Shown here piece by piece: positions 1-11,764 of a DNA stretch of 64,000 nt. Both the position numbers and the translations under genes were made by a program. Each line of letters opens with the position of its first letter. Position 1 is the first letter of the stretch. The stretch comes from Suillus spraguei (taxonomy: Eukaryota > Basidiomycota > Agaricomycetes > Boletales > Suillaceae). Below the pieces are notes generated by a model that saw nothing but the letters and a program-made list of their open reading frames with translations, searched no databases and had not been told where the DNA came from. The stretch lies in the NCBI GenBank assembly GCA_016800925.1, contig JABCPU010000023.1:62001-126000 (forward strand), in the 5' to 3' direction.

Positions 1-581
1 TGTCTTTGCTGCTGTGCTGAGGGTGGGTGTTTCCCCAACTCTTAGCAAATCACCGACGTACTAAAATTCACCTCAACAGAGGCACTTTGCGACTGTCTAT
101 TGTAAGAGTTGGGAATTAGGCTGCTCCCCGCTGGCACGGTGCAATATCGCCTAGTTGATGAGAAACTGCTCACGACCACCTTATATATGCTGGCCGGATG
201 CCTTTATGTTACAATGGACACGAACCTTCCTTCTTCTATGACTTGATCACCAGTCATTCCGATTCCTGTTCTCTGGACTTAATGAAGTCTTATGATACCG
301 TACTTCGTGATGTTTAAATGACTGCGCCTGCGGCATTGTGATTTTTTGTAAAATTATTCGTCAAAGATATCTTACCCTTCACGATTTTCAATTTTTTCGC
401 GTTTAGAGAAAGGCGCGAAAGGCTGTGAAATCCAGGCGATTGTATTGGAGGATCGGGAATTTAAAGTACTGCCGACTAGCCTCCGGTTCGTTCCGTGACT
501 GATATGGTGATGCGTGACACTGACAGTGTCACCACTTCAAGCCTTTCCGCTCCTCGAAAATCTTGAGGACTTGAAACCAAA
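1..581. other. Gene-free leader upstream of cytochrome c1
   Basis: No reading frame here resembles a protein. The stretch holds the presumed promoter and 5' untranslated region of the cytochrome c1 gene that starts at 582. The last bases before the start (AAACCAAAATG) form a normal A-rich context for fungal initiation. Nothing else is recognisable. Confidence 0.5.
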
Positions 582-1918
582 ATGTTGTCGAGGCTGCCCG
601 TGGCCGCGCTCAAGAGTCAGTCTGCACTAGGTGCATCTCGCTCTACCTTCAGCACCTTCAGGACGCGCGCTACGTCGGTCAGTTCCACTTCTCAAAAACT
701 AACCCGAAGTTTGCTTGCTCAACCTCCGACAGCAGGTCCGATTTGCTTCGTCCAGTTCAGCGTCTTCAGCTACACTCGAGGTTCGTTTTCCATGTGTCTT
801 GGAATGTCTCACAAAGAACCCACTTGTTTTTAACTGCAGTCATTGTTCACATCTCGCGCGTCATTCGTTTCCGCGACCCTTTTCTCCGTTGGCTCGATAG
901 CATGGTATACTCATCTATACGGCTCCCTCCCCTTCATTGGTGAGGTGCATGCAAATTCGCTAGCCGACGACGGTCTTCATCCCACTGCGTATCCTTGGTC
1001 CCACAAGGGCTGGTTTGACAGCTTTGACCACTCTAGGTATGTCCGCGTTAACTACCGTGAAATACCCTCCATGACGCCAGTACGCCAGCATTCGTCGCGG
1101 GTTCCAGGTTTACCGTGAGGTGTGTGCCGCGTGTCACTCACTTGACCGTATTGCCTGGCGCAACCTTGTTGGCGTGTCTCATACTGCTGACGAAGCACGT
1201 CTACTCGCCGAGGACTTGGAGTATACGGATGGCCCAGATGATAAAGGCGAGATGTTCCAGCGCCCTGGAAAGCTTGCCGACTACCTTCCTTCTCCATACC
1301 CCAACGAGGAGGCTGCTCGGGCCGGTAATGGTGGTGCCCTTCCTCCCGACCTGAGCCTAATCATCAAGGCTCGTCATGGTGGTGCGGTAAGTGGTTTTAA
1401 TTATTATCATAATGAGGAAATTCACTCATGTCGCGTCATCAACCAGGACTACGTGTTCTCCCTACTGACGGGTTACATCGACCCCCCTGCTGGTGTTGAA
1501 ATTCGTGATGGAATGAACTACAATCCTTACTTCCCTGGTGGTGCCATCTCCATGGCGCGTGTCCTCTGGGACAATCTCGTTGAGTACGAAGATGGTACGT
1601 TCCTTTTTGGTAAGCTGGGCTAGCCCTGTATTGAAAGATGTTATAGGTACTCCCGCCACAACCTCTCAGATGGCCAAGGATGTTGTTACCTTCCTGAACT
1701 GGGCAGCCGAGCCCGAGCACGACGAACGGAAGAAGATGGGTATCAAGGCTGTTATCCTCTTCTCTGCACTATTCGCTATCTCCATCGGAGTGAAGCGGTT
1801 CAAGTGGACCGTGATCAAGAACAGGAAAATTTGTAAGTTCTTGACCTCGTTGATGCTGTTAGCAGATTTTGACAGCAAGTTCGTAGTCTACAATCCGCCC
1901 AAGGATTTGAACCATTAG
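582..1918 (+). CDS. CYT1: Cytochrome c1, heme protein of respiratory complex III (split by introns)
   Basis: This is the c-type cytochrome subunit of ubiquinol-cytochrome c reductase in the inner mitochondrial membrane. It passes electrons from the Rieske protein to cytochrome c. The N-terminus ([20 protein letters not shown]) is basic and Ser/Ala rich like a mitochondrial presequence, and a hydrophobic stretch ([18 protein letters not shown]) follows. The heme-attachment motif CAACH is read from about 1120, followed by [12 protein letters not shown]. Further family blocks are [26 protein letters not shown] and [15 protein letters not shown]-terminal membrane anchor ([21 protein letters not shown]) ends the protein, with final residues PPKDLNH. 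About six short introns are needed, for example after ARHGGA (1388-1446), after EYEDG and before KFVVYNPP. The reading frame is otherwise intact and the identification is secure. Exact boundaries of the first two introns are inferred. Confidence 0.95.
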
Positions 1919-2271
1919 AGAGCGTGTGTACATAGGACGGATCGAGTATCCCATAGACTCTTACGGCCATCAGATGCTACAATTTATGTTGCATCTCCTA
2001 ATGAGACTACTTTTCAATCGCAAGGGTTTTTGTGTGAACATGGTTGCCTTACTGAGGTCTCTGGGCGTGAAGGCATATGAGAAAGACGCTCTACTACCGA
2101 GCATCGTGGGAAAGTAAGGATGAGAAGTTGAGGACATGCGTTAGGATCCTTGTCCTTGTACTCGCTTGCAACCTGCTCAAGCTTTCCTTTCATCAAATTT
2201 CTATCACACGCTACCGACGATTGCCCTTGCCCTAGTATCGGAGCACACCAAAGGTCTATCACTAAATCACT
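1919..2271. other. Intergenic region between CYT1 and the Thp3-like gene
   Basis: Both neighbours are on the plus strand, so this should hold the 3' untranslated region of CYT1 and the promoter of the next gene. No coding sequence or repeat is evident. Confidence 0.4.
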
Positions 2272-4085
2272 ATGTCATCCGAGTCATGGCCTCCACCACT
2301 GAAGTAAGCGCCCAGCTCTTTACTTCAAGTTAGTGAAGCTGAGGTCGGTGGTTCAGAGAATGGGTAGCACGATGTCTGGGGCAAATGACAGATGCTAATA
2401 GGGCAGAAGCTCAGGCTGAGCTGAGAGAGTCAATTGCTAACGCTTTCGCTGAAAAGACTTTGTGGACAACCGACTGGGCTGGTGTACAATTGAAAAGGTG
2501 CGGTCTGAGTTCGTCGCAAGCTGAGTTGCAGATTTCAGTGACTTGCAACATCCAGTCTGATGCCCAAAGCTCCCCCGGTACTCAATTCCCTCAAACGCAA
2601 GATGTCGGTTTCACACGCTTTTAAGGTTGCCATGGCCCACTGATGCTCTATAGGAATGATACTCCACCCATGAGCAAGAAAGCAAAAAAAGCTGCGGCGC
2701 AGAAGCGCAACGATGCCAACCTCGACTTTGGGGATCAAGCAGCTCTTAATCGCCGAGCCGAACGTTTTCAACGGGAACATGATATTGAGCGACAGAAGAG
2801 CATGCGCGGTCAGGCCTCTCTCCAGGCTAATAATCAGAATGCTCACCTCTTCAACCGGATCTCACGTTCTGATTCGCCAAGTGCCTTTGGTACTAATCCT
2901 GATGATCCTGAGGCGGATCCCGTTCGTCCGTTCCCTGTCGCGGTCAACGTGGATGCTTATGTTATTGCTTAGAACGTGCTAGACTGGGATAAGTATACGA
3001 TCGTCGGGACGAACCAGGAGTTATTTAAGGACTATCTGCGTCTTACCTCGGTATGAGATGACTTGATACAGTCCTTTTTCCCTTTCTGACTGTTGTACAG
3101 GAACCAAAACCAGAGACTATCCGCCCATACTCAGTTCTCCAACAGACACTCATCGAACTCAAGAAACGCTGGAAGGACAAGGTGTCATACAACTGGATAT
3201 GTAATCAGTTCAAGAGCCTGCGGCAAGATCTCACCGTGCGTCATCTATCGCTCGCATATTTCATGTTGACACGTGCCCCTCTTGGTAGGTGCAACGAATA
3301 AAAAATGAGTTTACAGTACAGGTATACGAGATCCACGCACGCATGGCGCTTGAAAGCGTAGGTGCTGGATTTCATGTGCGGCTTACAGCTGATCTGCTGC
3401 TGCAGTCGGACATGGTAGAATATAACCAATGTCAGGCAACACTTAAGAATTTATACGACCTTGGTATACCAGGCAAACACGAAGAATTTACCGCCTATCG
3501 CATTCTCATGCTCTTGCATGGACGGAATAAAAGCGGTGTGCCCCTTCTTCCCCTCTCGTCAGTTCAGGATATGACTCATACTTGTATTCCTGCTTCACTA
3601 CGTAGAGCTTAATCTCTACGTAGGTACGCTAACACCACGACAGAAAAGGGATCCCGCAGTGCAGCATGCACTTCGGGTCCAGCGCGCTATCTCCATGGGC
3701 AATTACCATGCTTTGTTTGAGATGTATTTCAATGCACCAAACATGGGGGCGTATATTATGGATTATTTCATTGATCGGGAGAGGACCAGGGCGCTGATGA
3801 CTATGACAAAAGCGTGAGTATTCATTATCTCCACGTAATGATAACCTCATCTTACTCGTTTCCATCAGATACCGCACAGTAACATTGTGCTTCATTCAGA
3901 ATGAGCTCGGCTTTGAAACAGTGTCAGACACACTCAAGTTCATAGAGACGCACGGTTCCGCCTTTTTCACCAACCCCAACGCCCCCGATCGGGACAAGAC
4001 GATTGAGTGTAAATCTGCCGCACCACAGTTGGCACAGGTTTATGAGGAGAAATACCGCAAGGTTGGAATTAAGGGTGCGATATAG
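2272..4085 (+). CDS. SAC3/GANP-domain protein, Thp3 / LENG8 type
   Basis: The spliced product begins MSSESWPPPLKEWVARCLG (exon 1 at 2272-2303, exon 2 from 2357) and continues TDANRAEAQAELRESIANAF and LWTTDWAGVQL, the N-terminal signature of Thp3/LENG8 proteins. A basic middle segment (MSKKAKKAAAQKRNDANLDF) follows. The C-terminal half is a SAC3/GANP/PCI-like helical domain. Its blocks include VLDWDKYTIVGTNQELFKDYLRLT, SYNWICNQFKSLRQDLTVQRIKNEF and VYEIHARMALES, then LKNLYDLGIPGKHEEFTAYRIL, LRVQRAISMGNYHALFEMY and CFIQNELGF. Yeast Thp3 works with Csn12 in transcription elongation and mRNA processing, so the likely site is the nucleus. About ten short introns are required, and the SAC3 core is continuous across them. 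The early start was chosen because the WPPPLKEW motif matches the family; a start at 2671 (MSKKAKK) would lose it. Role is inferred from family. Confidence 0.85.
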
Positions 4086-4574
4086 TTCGCCTCCTGCGCA
4101 CTGGCGCATCTCCCTTTCCGCTTCATATCGCGTCTCCGCATCTTCCTTCCTTGCCGCTCTTATCCCTCTCCCGCATCGCTTCCTGCAACACCTGACCGTC
4201 TTTTCCGTCTCATTCATATGTCGTCTTCATCTTGTCCGCTCGATCTCACCTGGATGGTATACCATAGAAGGAAGAGAGATAACTTATATATCGCAGCGAC
4301 TGCTCGGTCCCCCAGCCCTTCCCCGGGCCTATTTCTTCTCTCACTACAGTCACAACACAGTCTTCAAGCTTCTGCAGATCTCGGGTCAAGAGAGCCAAGA
4401 ACACAACACGGTATAGAATCTCATTCTTGGCGTCTTGTGGTTGTAGTTTTTCAAAGCTGGAGGGAGAGGATCGGAATCAGAATCAGGATGGATTTGTTTT
4501 TGGGTAGCTGATTCCAGTCTTCCAGCCATACCGACAATTTGTTGATGGAACTTAACTTGTTGGGTTTATGTAGC
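4086..4574. other. Gene-free region downstream of the Thp3-like gene
   Basis: Pyrimidine-rich at first, with many TTCC and CTTCC runs up to about 4210, which fits a 3' untranslated region. The open frames here are short and resemble no protein. The duplicated segment described next begins at its right edge. Confidence 0.35.
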
Positions 4575-4799
4575 GAGCTGTGCGAGGAAGGGGTGGGATG
4601 AGGTTGCTTTTGTGTATGTTATGTATTGTCTTACAATTGAAGTTAATGTCAAGCGTTTATATTTTTTACCTTGCTCAGTGATCACCTGACTCATGCCGAG
4701 TCCGACTGACCTCCTCCAGGAATTGGAAATACAGATCACTTTGTGATACGCCTCTCGTGTGATACTATTCAAAATGGGCATTCAACACATTAATGCTCC

Positions 4800-5520
4800 G
4801 ATCTAGTCTCGTTGTGAAGACCCTTTCTGTCGCCGTACAATGGGTCCGACCTTCCCCCCAAGGAAGCTTTGCGTCTCAAGTAACAACAATATTTGCATCC
4901 AACCTCGAGTCAGAAGCTTTTATTAGGTGCGTCCTGTAGTCTTACCAAAGACTTGACATACAATATATGTATCTTTTATCAAGTCCCCCCCGGCCGGTGT
5001 ATGCAGTGAACTGTGAAGTACTCCAGCATAATCTTCAAGCCGAGCCTGCAGCTGGAATGATATCCCGGAATCTTACAGCACCGCCTTTATTGGTTCACAG
5101 CTCATTGATAAGATACGAGAAGCCGCATGATGTCCGACTGCTTTGATCTGATCGCCTTTGGATCAAGGCCACGGCCGTACAATGTGTCCGTTCATACACA
5201 GGTTTAACGTCCTTCCAAGGTAGCTTTGCGTTTCAAGTGACAACAACGCATCAAACTTTGAGCATCAGAAGCTTTTTAGGTTCGTTCTGCGTCTACTACG
5301 TATAGCATTACCAAAGACTTGACATACACCATACATTGTGTCTTTTATCAAGTAGCTCCCCGGCCGGTGTATGCAGTGAACTGTGAAGCGCTCCATCATG
5401 GTCATCAAGCCAAGCCTGCAGCTGGGATAATATCCAGTATCTCGCGTCACCACCTTGCACAGCTCATTGATAGGAGATGAGGAGCCGCATGATGTGTATT
5501 TATCTCTGCCAGTTGGCATT
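4800..5520. repeat. Two diverged ~350-bp tandem subrepeats inside duplication unit 1
   Basis: The sequence around 4830-5160 is repeated at about 5190-5520. Both contain AAGCTTTGCGT, a GAAGCTTTT block, TTACCAAAGACTTGACATAC, TCTTTTATCAAGT, GCCGGTGTATGCAGTGAACT and CCTGCAGCTGG in the same order. The pair lies just upstream of the DUF6533-type gene and could be part of its promoter or a remnant element. No protein is evident. Confidence 0.7.
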
Positions 5521-5719
5521 TATCTTGCCTAACTTGACGCTTTTCTATATCTTGCACCTTCTTTACCTCACTGACACCTGTTAATTTGGTACTGAGCAGT
5601 GCGCATCGAGCCTCCTGATCGTTACATAACCGTGAACAGTCTTACTACTTAAACCGTGTCCCGTCATCGTCAATACCTCACTATTTTCTCATCACCCACT
5701 GACACAGTTCCACTATACA

Positions 5720-7318
5720 ATGTTGTGCTCGTACGCAACAGCGTGGAACTTGCAGTTCACCACGGTGTGTTTCCTTGTCGATATGAGGGTGAATAGTGCT
5801 CACAATTCATGTTCAATCAGTACATATATGGTGCGTACTGTCTGAACTCCTTATTCTTTGCCCTAACACAGTTCAGTGTCAATGGCTACATTCTGGGTAG
5901 GCTTATCCCAATCTATTTATCTCCGCTGTAGAACCCATTTATCCAGTGCCATGATTATATATGTTCACTTCACGAAGAGGTAATACACCCGATCCGTGAT
6001 ACACCTCGGTTCTGATATCCACTATGTGCTATGCAAAGTGGACATATTTACTTCGATCGGACTGGAGCATGCTTAAAGGCTTGTATATTGTTACACGATA
6101 TCTCCCCTTTAGCCTCCTTGCCATCGTTCTATGGTGTGCGTTCCGCTCCAGCATACATCACCACGATGATGAATTAACACTTGTTCCTCAGTGGGCTTTG
6201 ACCCAAATGAAACCCTAGGTGTATGTGATGATGTGGAGAGTTAATGAGAACGAACCACTCACTGCATGATGCCAGGGATGCTCAGTGTTGGCCATTGTTA
6301 AGTTAGGTACGTGCAAGGTGCATTCGTGTATGCACATCCTTGCTGAAGCCTCCTGCTTTTCTCTCATAGTTCTCAGTATAGCATTAGTCTTTTTCTCTGA
6401 ATGTACATCCCGTTCCCCCGTACAATGTTTGTTTCTGATTTGATTCATCCAGTTTTTTTCATGCTCAGAACATACGTACTCTGGAACAAGAATAAAATCT
6501 TGCTCGCAGCCATGTTGACCACCTTTTTTGTGAGTTTCCAATCCACTTACCACACCAATACAATTGGTAGATGCATCAGCCAGGTTTTTCTCCTTTCTGC
6601 CAACGCCTCTTACCAGGACCCGTACAGTAATAATTGGGCGTTCTGGTGGACATTTATTCTCCTTACTGTGTTCGAACTGGGTGGGTGACCACGAGCATAC
6701 ACCTGTACAAGCACATCCTGATAGATCCTTTTCCAGGACTCATGGTACTCACATTCATACGTGCCATACAGAGCTGGCGGATCAATTCAAGCCGTCTGTA
6801 CGTTGTCTTGGTCAAACATAACATACTCTATTATGCATGCGCTCTTCGTGAGTTACCACTCGTACGCGCCGTTTTCCGTACTCATCCTCATCCATAATCA
6901 TTCTCTTTCCTGAAGTACTCTCAGTGGCAAACGTAATCACATCACGGATCCTCATTGTGCGTGAATATCTCAAATACCTTTTATAATCGAGCCGTTGATG
7001 TTCCGCGCCCCAGTCCTATGAATACGACATGTTTTATGCGTATGTACCTCTACAACCCGTTGCGTATTGCCACTAACAATACCCAAACCTACACCCATAT
7101 ACAGTTTCGAGGTCATGATCCTACGATCCTCGCTACGCGCATGCACCGTAATCTTTGGCAGACGAACCGACGTACACACGGCTCTGGTAATGTCCGACAT
7201 GTCCTCTGTGAATGTTACGGTGTCGTTCGTGGAGCGCGGCTTGGACTGTACGAGACGACTGGTGGGGGTGGTTTGGGAGAGACAATTTATTTATTTGCAT
7301 GCTGGAATAAACAACTAA
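5720..7318 (+). pseudogene. DUF6533-type multi-pass membrane protein, copy 1, probably damaged
   Basis: DUF6533 proteins are uncharacterised multi-pass membrane proteins abundant in mushrooms. The recognisable segments here are YDYICSLHEE then WTYLLRSDWSMLKGLYIVTR and YLPFSLLAIVLW. Later come FFMLRTYVLWNKNKILLAAML, ILLTVFELG, a segment with RLYVVLVKHNILYYAC, and LSVANVITSRILIVREYL near the end. These fall in different frames separated by plausible short introns. Compared with copy 2 this copy lacks roughly 90 bp near 6595 and 17 bp near 7190. The second loss shifts the frame between NRRTHGSG and MSSVNVTV, so the normal C-terminus cannot be read through. The start at 5720 is inferred from alignment with copy 2, and the end is the first stop in the shifted frame. 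Function is unknown. Confidence 0.5.
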
Positions 7319-8149
7319 AACTTTTAAGATCAGGTGCTATGCGGACTGTCCTGGAGTTATTGCACCAAGTATAAGTTAAGGAACAATACGAATAGTTGGA
7401 GAGGTCCGCATTTATGGGTGTGATCGGTGCCTCATGGTCACATGCTGGCAAAATAGCAAATGTGTTTTTGGTCCCCGGTCTTAGCGTCCATGCTTTCCGT
7501 TTCTTTGATATTGCACGAAACATTAATCCAACTGGACCTAATAAAGATTCTAGTACTCGAGAGTACCAAGCCGAGCATGTGGCGTACTGACAAAGCGTCA
7601 GTAGCGGACTTCGTCTGAGTTGTACGATATTAATATGTATCAAGACAATTCCCGAAATGATAGACGTCCCTGCGCTCGACGTCTGCTTTAAATTTAAACT
7701 TCGTTTCTCGAACTCGTAGCATCGTTCGCAACAATAAATACAAAGGATATGTATCGCCAGTTCTCATCCGGTGAGAAGCCCAACTTCATGAGTGATGATA
7801 CAACACGTAAGTGGTCCTCATAGCCCAAGCAGAATTTTCATGAGTCATGTACACTGAAATTCGGCAGTCAGGTGCGTCGTGTGTCAATTCGACGAGGTTG
7901 AGGTGTCGAAGATAGGATGGCGTGCGAGAGCAGTGGAATGATTTAGAGGTGGCCAGGGAAGGGGTTGGAGGAGGTTACTTTTGTCACTTGTGTATGTTAT
8001 TTAATGTCAAGTGTTTATATTTTTCAAATGCAGGTCGTTCTTTGGACAGTGATCACCTGACTTAAGCACGACTCCGACCTCCTGTTCACTCCAAGAATTG
8101 GTACAGTTGACTCTGTGATCTCTCGATATCAAAATGGCATTTAACACAT

Positions 8150-8880
8150 TAATGGTTCGATCTGGTCTCTTTGTGAAGGCCCTTTCTGTCGCCGCACAAT
8201 GGGTCCGACCTTCACACGCAAAGAGGTTTAACTTCCCCCAAAGGAAGCTTTGCGTTTCAAGTAATAACAATATTTGCATCAAACCTCGAGCATTAAAAGC
8301 TTTTATTAGGTGCGTCCTATGTAGTCTTACCAAAGACTTGACATAATATATTTATCTTTTATCAAGTCACCGCCCGGCTGGCGCATGCCATGCCATGAAC
8401 TGTGAAGCGCTCTAGCATAATTATCAAGCCAAGCCTGCAGCTGGAATCCAGTGTTTTACAGCACTGCCTTGATGGGTTCACAGCTCATTAATAGGAGATG
8501 AGAAGCCGCACGATGTCCTGCTTTGATCTGATCGCTTTTGGATCAAGGCTATGGCCATACCATGTGTCTATTCATACACAGGTTTAACCTCCCTTTAAGG
8601 TAGCTTTGTGTATCAAGTAACAACAATGCGTCAAACTTTGAGCATCAGAAGCTTTTATTAGGTTCGTTCTGCGTCTACTACGTATAGCATGTAGTCTTAC
8701 CAAAGACTTGATATACAACATACAACATACAATGTGTCTTTTATCAAGTCGCTCCTGGCCGGTGCATGCAGTGATTCCAGTGAACCTGAAGCGCTCCATC
8801 ATGATAATTGAGCCAAGCCTGCAGCTGGGATGATATTTGGTATCTTATGGCACCACCTTGATGGGCTCACAGCACATCAC
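8150..8880. repeat. Two diverged ~350-bp tandem subrepeats inside duplication unit 2
   Basis: This is the counterpart of the subrepeats at 4800-5520. The blocks AAGCTTTGCGT or AAGCTTTGTGTA, TTACCAAAGACTTGA, CTTTTATCAAGTC and CCTGCAGCTGG appear twice in the same order. The subrepeat pair therefore existed before the 3.4-kb duplication. Confidence 0.65.
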
Positions 8881-9116
8881 ATTGACCGGAGTATGCTGTG
8901 CACTTATCTCTGTTCGCATCTATCTTACCTAACTTGATGTTTTCTATATCTTGCACCTTCTTTACCTTACTGATATCTGTTAATTTGGTACCGAACTGTG
9001 CGCATCGAGCCTGCTGATTGTTACATAACCGTGCAGTCTTACTACTTAACCCGTGTCCCGTCGTCGTCAATACCTCACCATTTTCTCATCACCTACTGAC
9101 ACAGTTCCAGTATACA

Positions 9117-10753
9117 ATGGATATTTCCCTATCGTGGGGCTTGCAGTTCACTACGGTGTGTTTCCTTGTCGATATAAGGGCGAATAGTACTCACAATTCG
9201 TATTCCATCAGTACATATATGGTGCGTACTGTCTGAACTCCTTATTTCTTGCCCTAACACAGTTCAGTGTCAATGACTACATTCTGGGTAGGCTTATCCC
9301 GATCTATTTATCTCCGTTGTAGAACCCATTTATCCAGTGCTATGATTATATATGTTCACTTCACGAAGAGGTAATACACCCGTTCCGTGATACACCTCGG
9401 TTCTGATATCCACTATGTGCTATGCAAAGTGGACATATTTACTTCGATCGGACTGGAGCATGCTTAAAGGCCTGTATATTATTATACGATATCTCCCCTT
9501 TAGCCTCCTCGCCATCATTCTATGCAGTGCGTTTCGCTCCAGCACACATTGCCGATGATGAATTAACACTTGTTCCTCAGTGAGCTTTGACCCAAATGAA
9601 ACCCCAGATGTATGTGATGGTGTGGAGAGTTAACGAGAACGAACCACTTACTACATGACTCTGCCAGAGATGCTCGGTGTTGACCAGTATTATCTCAGGT
9701 ACGTGCAAGGCGCATTCGTGTATGCACATCCTTGCTGAATCCTATTACTTTTCTCTCATAGGTCTTGGCATAGCATTAGTCTTTTTCTCTGAATGTACAT
9801 CCCGCTCCCCCTTAAAATGTTTGTTTCTGATCTGATTCATCCAGGTTTTTTCATGCTCAGAACATATGTACTCTGGAACAAGAATAGAATCTTGCTCGCA
9901 GCCATGTTAATCACCTTTTTCGTGAGTTCCAAATCCATATACCACACCAATACAAGTGGTAGATGCATCAATCAGGTTTTTCTTGCGTTATCCCTCGGTT
10001 TTGCCATCACCTATACCGCCCCCGCAACATGTACTCGCTCTCACCTTCCCTCTAGCGTTCCACAACCACTGAAGCGTTCTGTTTACTTTCACAGATGCGT
10101 ATGACCTTATGCCAGGCGTTACTACACCCTGCTACCAGGATCCGACCACTTTGGGGTTCTTCGTAACATTTAATCTCCTTACTGCATTCGAACTAGGTGG
10201 GCGACCAGGAGCATACACCTGTACAAGTACACGCTGATAGATCCTTTCCCAGGACTCATGATACTCACGCTCATACGTGCCATACAGAGCTGGCGGATGA
10301 CCTCGAGCCGTTTGTACGTTGTCTTGGTGAAACATAACATATTCTATTATGCATGCGCTCTTTGTGAGTTACCATTCGTACGCGCCGTTTTCCGTACTCA
10401 TACAGAAACATTCTCTTTCGTGAAGTACTCTCAGTGGTAAACGTAGTCACATCAGTGTTCTTTATGGTGCGTGAATATCTCAAATACCTTTTATAATCGA
10501 GCCGTTGATGTTCCAAGCCGCAGCCCTCCTACTACAACATGTTGTATGTGTATGTACCTCCATATCCTGTTGCGTATTGTTACTAACAATACCTAAACTT
10601 ACACCCACATACAGTTTTGAGGTCACGATCCTGACGATCCTCGCTACGCGCATGCACCTCGATCTTTGGCAGACGAACCGACGTACACACGGCTCTGGTG
10701 CCGTTGTGGGTATTCTCATCTCCGGCGTGTCCTCTGTGAATGTTACGGTGTGA
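9117..10753 (+). CDS. DUF6533-type multi-pass membrane protein, copy 2
   Basis: This copy is better preserved. It starts MDISLSWGLQFTT and continues through short exons to CYDYICSLHEE and WTYLLRSDWSMLKGLYIIIRYLPFSLLAIIL, the DUF6533 signature. Then come FFMLRTYVLWNKNRILLAAML, RLYVVLVKHNIFYYAC and a cytoplasmic-type tail. The tail reads ILATRMHLDLWQTNRRTHGSG, then SSVNVTV and a stop at 10753. The family is thought to be a seven-helix-like membrane protein, but no function is established. At least nine introns are needed and the internal ones were not all resolved. One possible splice near 9220 gave a frame problem, so mild damage cannot be excluded. Confidence 0.5.
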
Positions 10754-11692
10754 TGTCTTATCATGTGGCTCATTTGTTGTCGTTCGTGGAGCGAGGCTTG
10801 GACTATACGAGACGACTAGTGGGGGTGGTTTAGGAGAGACAATCTATTTATTTACATACTGCAACAAACAACTAAAACTGTTAAGACCAGATGCTATACG
10901 GACTGTCCTGGAGTTATTGTACCAAGTGTAAGCTAAGGAATAATACGAATAGAGGAGTTGTTGGTTTACACATGAGTGTGATCGGTGCCTGAGTGTAACG
11001 GTTTCGCTGCCAGACCCCGGTGGTCAGCTTATAACGACCACGAGGTCAAGGGCAATTGAGGTCACATACTGGCAAAATAGCACCAGCAAATATGCACTTC
11101 TGGCCCCCCGCTCCAGCCTTAGCGTCCATACTTTCTGTTTCTTTGATATTGCACGAAACATTAATCCAACTGGACCTAATAAAAAAAATTCCAGTACTTG
11201 GTAAAGTAGAATAAATACAAAAGATATGTATTGCCAGCTCTCGTAACGCTGAGAAGCGCAACTTCCTGAGTGATGATACAACACGTAGGTGGTCCACATA
11301 GCCCAAGCGGAATTTTCATGCGTCATATGCACTGAAACTCGGCAGTCTCTACGGGAGCATCGTGCATCGATTCAACAAGGAGGTTGAGGTGTCGAAGACG
11401 GGATGGCGCGCGAGAGCAGTAGAACGAGCATAAATGTAGAATGGGAGGTAGCCGAGAGCGATAACGGGTTGAGGAATGTGAAGGATTTGCCCTGTGCGAC
11501 AATGACTCGGCAGTCTCTGCGAGGAGGATAGTGCGTTAACTCAACAGGGAGGTTGAGATGTCGAAGATAGGGTGGTGTGCGAGGACAAACGTGGAAATAA
11601 CACACAGACTGAGAGGGATTTGGCATGAACAACAGGTAACGTAGCTGCTATGCTAGCACAATGCGAATGCAGCGCTAAACATCTTCAACAAG
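10754..11692. other. Tail of duplication unit 2 and spacer before the tRNA gene
   Basis: No gene is recognised. The first 700 bases are the 3' part of duplication unit 2, and the rest is the partial third copy of the unit end plus a short unique spacer. Confidence 0.4.
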
Positions 11693-11764
11693 TCGGATAT
11701 GGTGTAACGGTTAACATTGCTGTCTTTCACACAGCGGCCCCGGGTTCGACTCCCGGTATCCGAA
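11693..11764 (+). tRNA. tRNA-Glu (anticodon UUC)
   Basis: The 72-nt sequence folds as a standard cloverleaf. The acceptor stem is TCGGATA paired with TATCCGA. The anticodon stem-loop is GCTGT-CTTTCAC-ACAGC, giving anticodon TTC. The T arm is CCGGG-TTCGACT-CCCGG. The D-arm region GTGTAACGGTTAACAT resembles fungal tRNA-Glu, and it and GGTTCGACT serve as the internal A and B boxes for RNA polymerase III. There is no intron and CCA is not encoded. A T run (CATTTTG) follows immediately as a weak terminator. Confidence 0.93.

Larger units (their letters stand above)
4575..7949. repeat. Tandem segmental duplication, unit 1 (about 3.4 kb)
   Basis: This stretch matches 7950-11450 throughout with moderate divergence and several indels. 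Shared landmarks are the GTGATCACCTGACT block (4678 and 8049), the TTACCAAAGACTTGA blocks, the WTYLLRSDWSMLKGLYI exon (about 6038 and 9430), and the tail CAACACGTAAGTGGTCC (about 7801) versus CAACACGTAGGTGGTCC (about 11280). Both units end in GGTTGAGGTGTCGAAGA. The period is close to 3.37 kb. Each unit carries one DUF6533-type gene. The boundaries are approximate. Confidence 0.8.
7950..11450. repeat. Tandem segmental duplication, unit 2 (about 3.5 kb)
   Basis: Second unit of the duplication starting at 4575. It is slightly longer because it keeps sequence lost from unit 1 near 10000-10140 and 10700. The terminal motif (CGGCAGTCTCT ... GGTTGAGGTGTCGAAGA) recurs once more at about 11510-11570, so a small third partial copy of the unit end follows. 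Boundaries are approximate. Confidence 0.75.
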
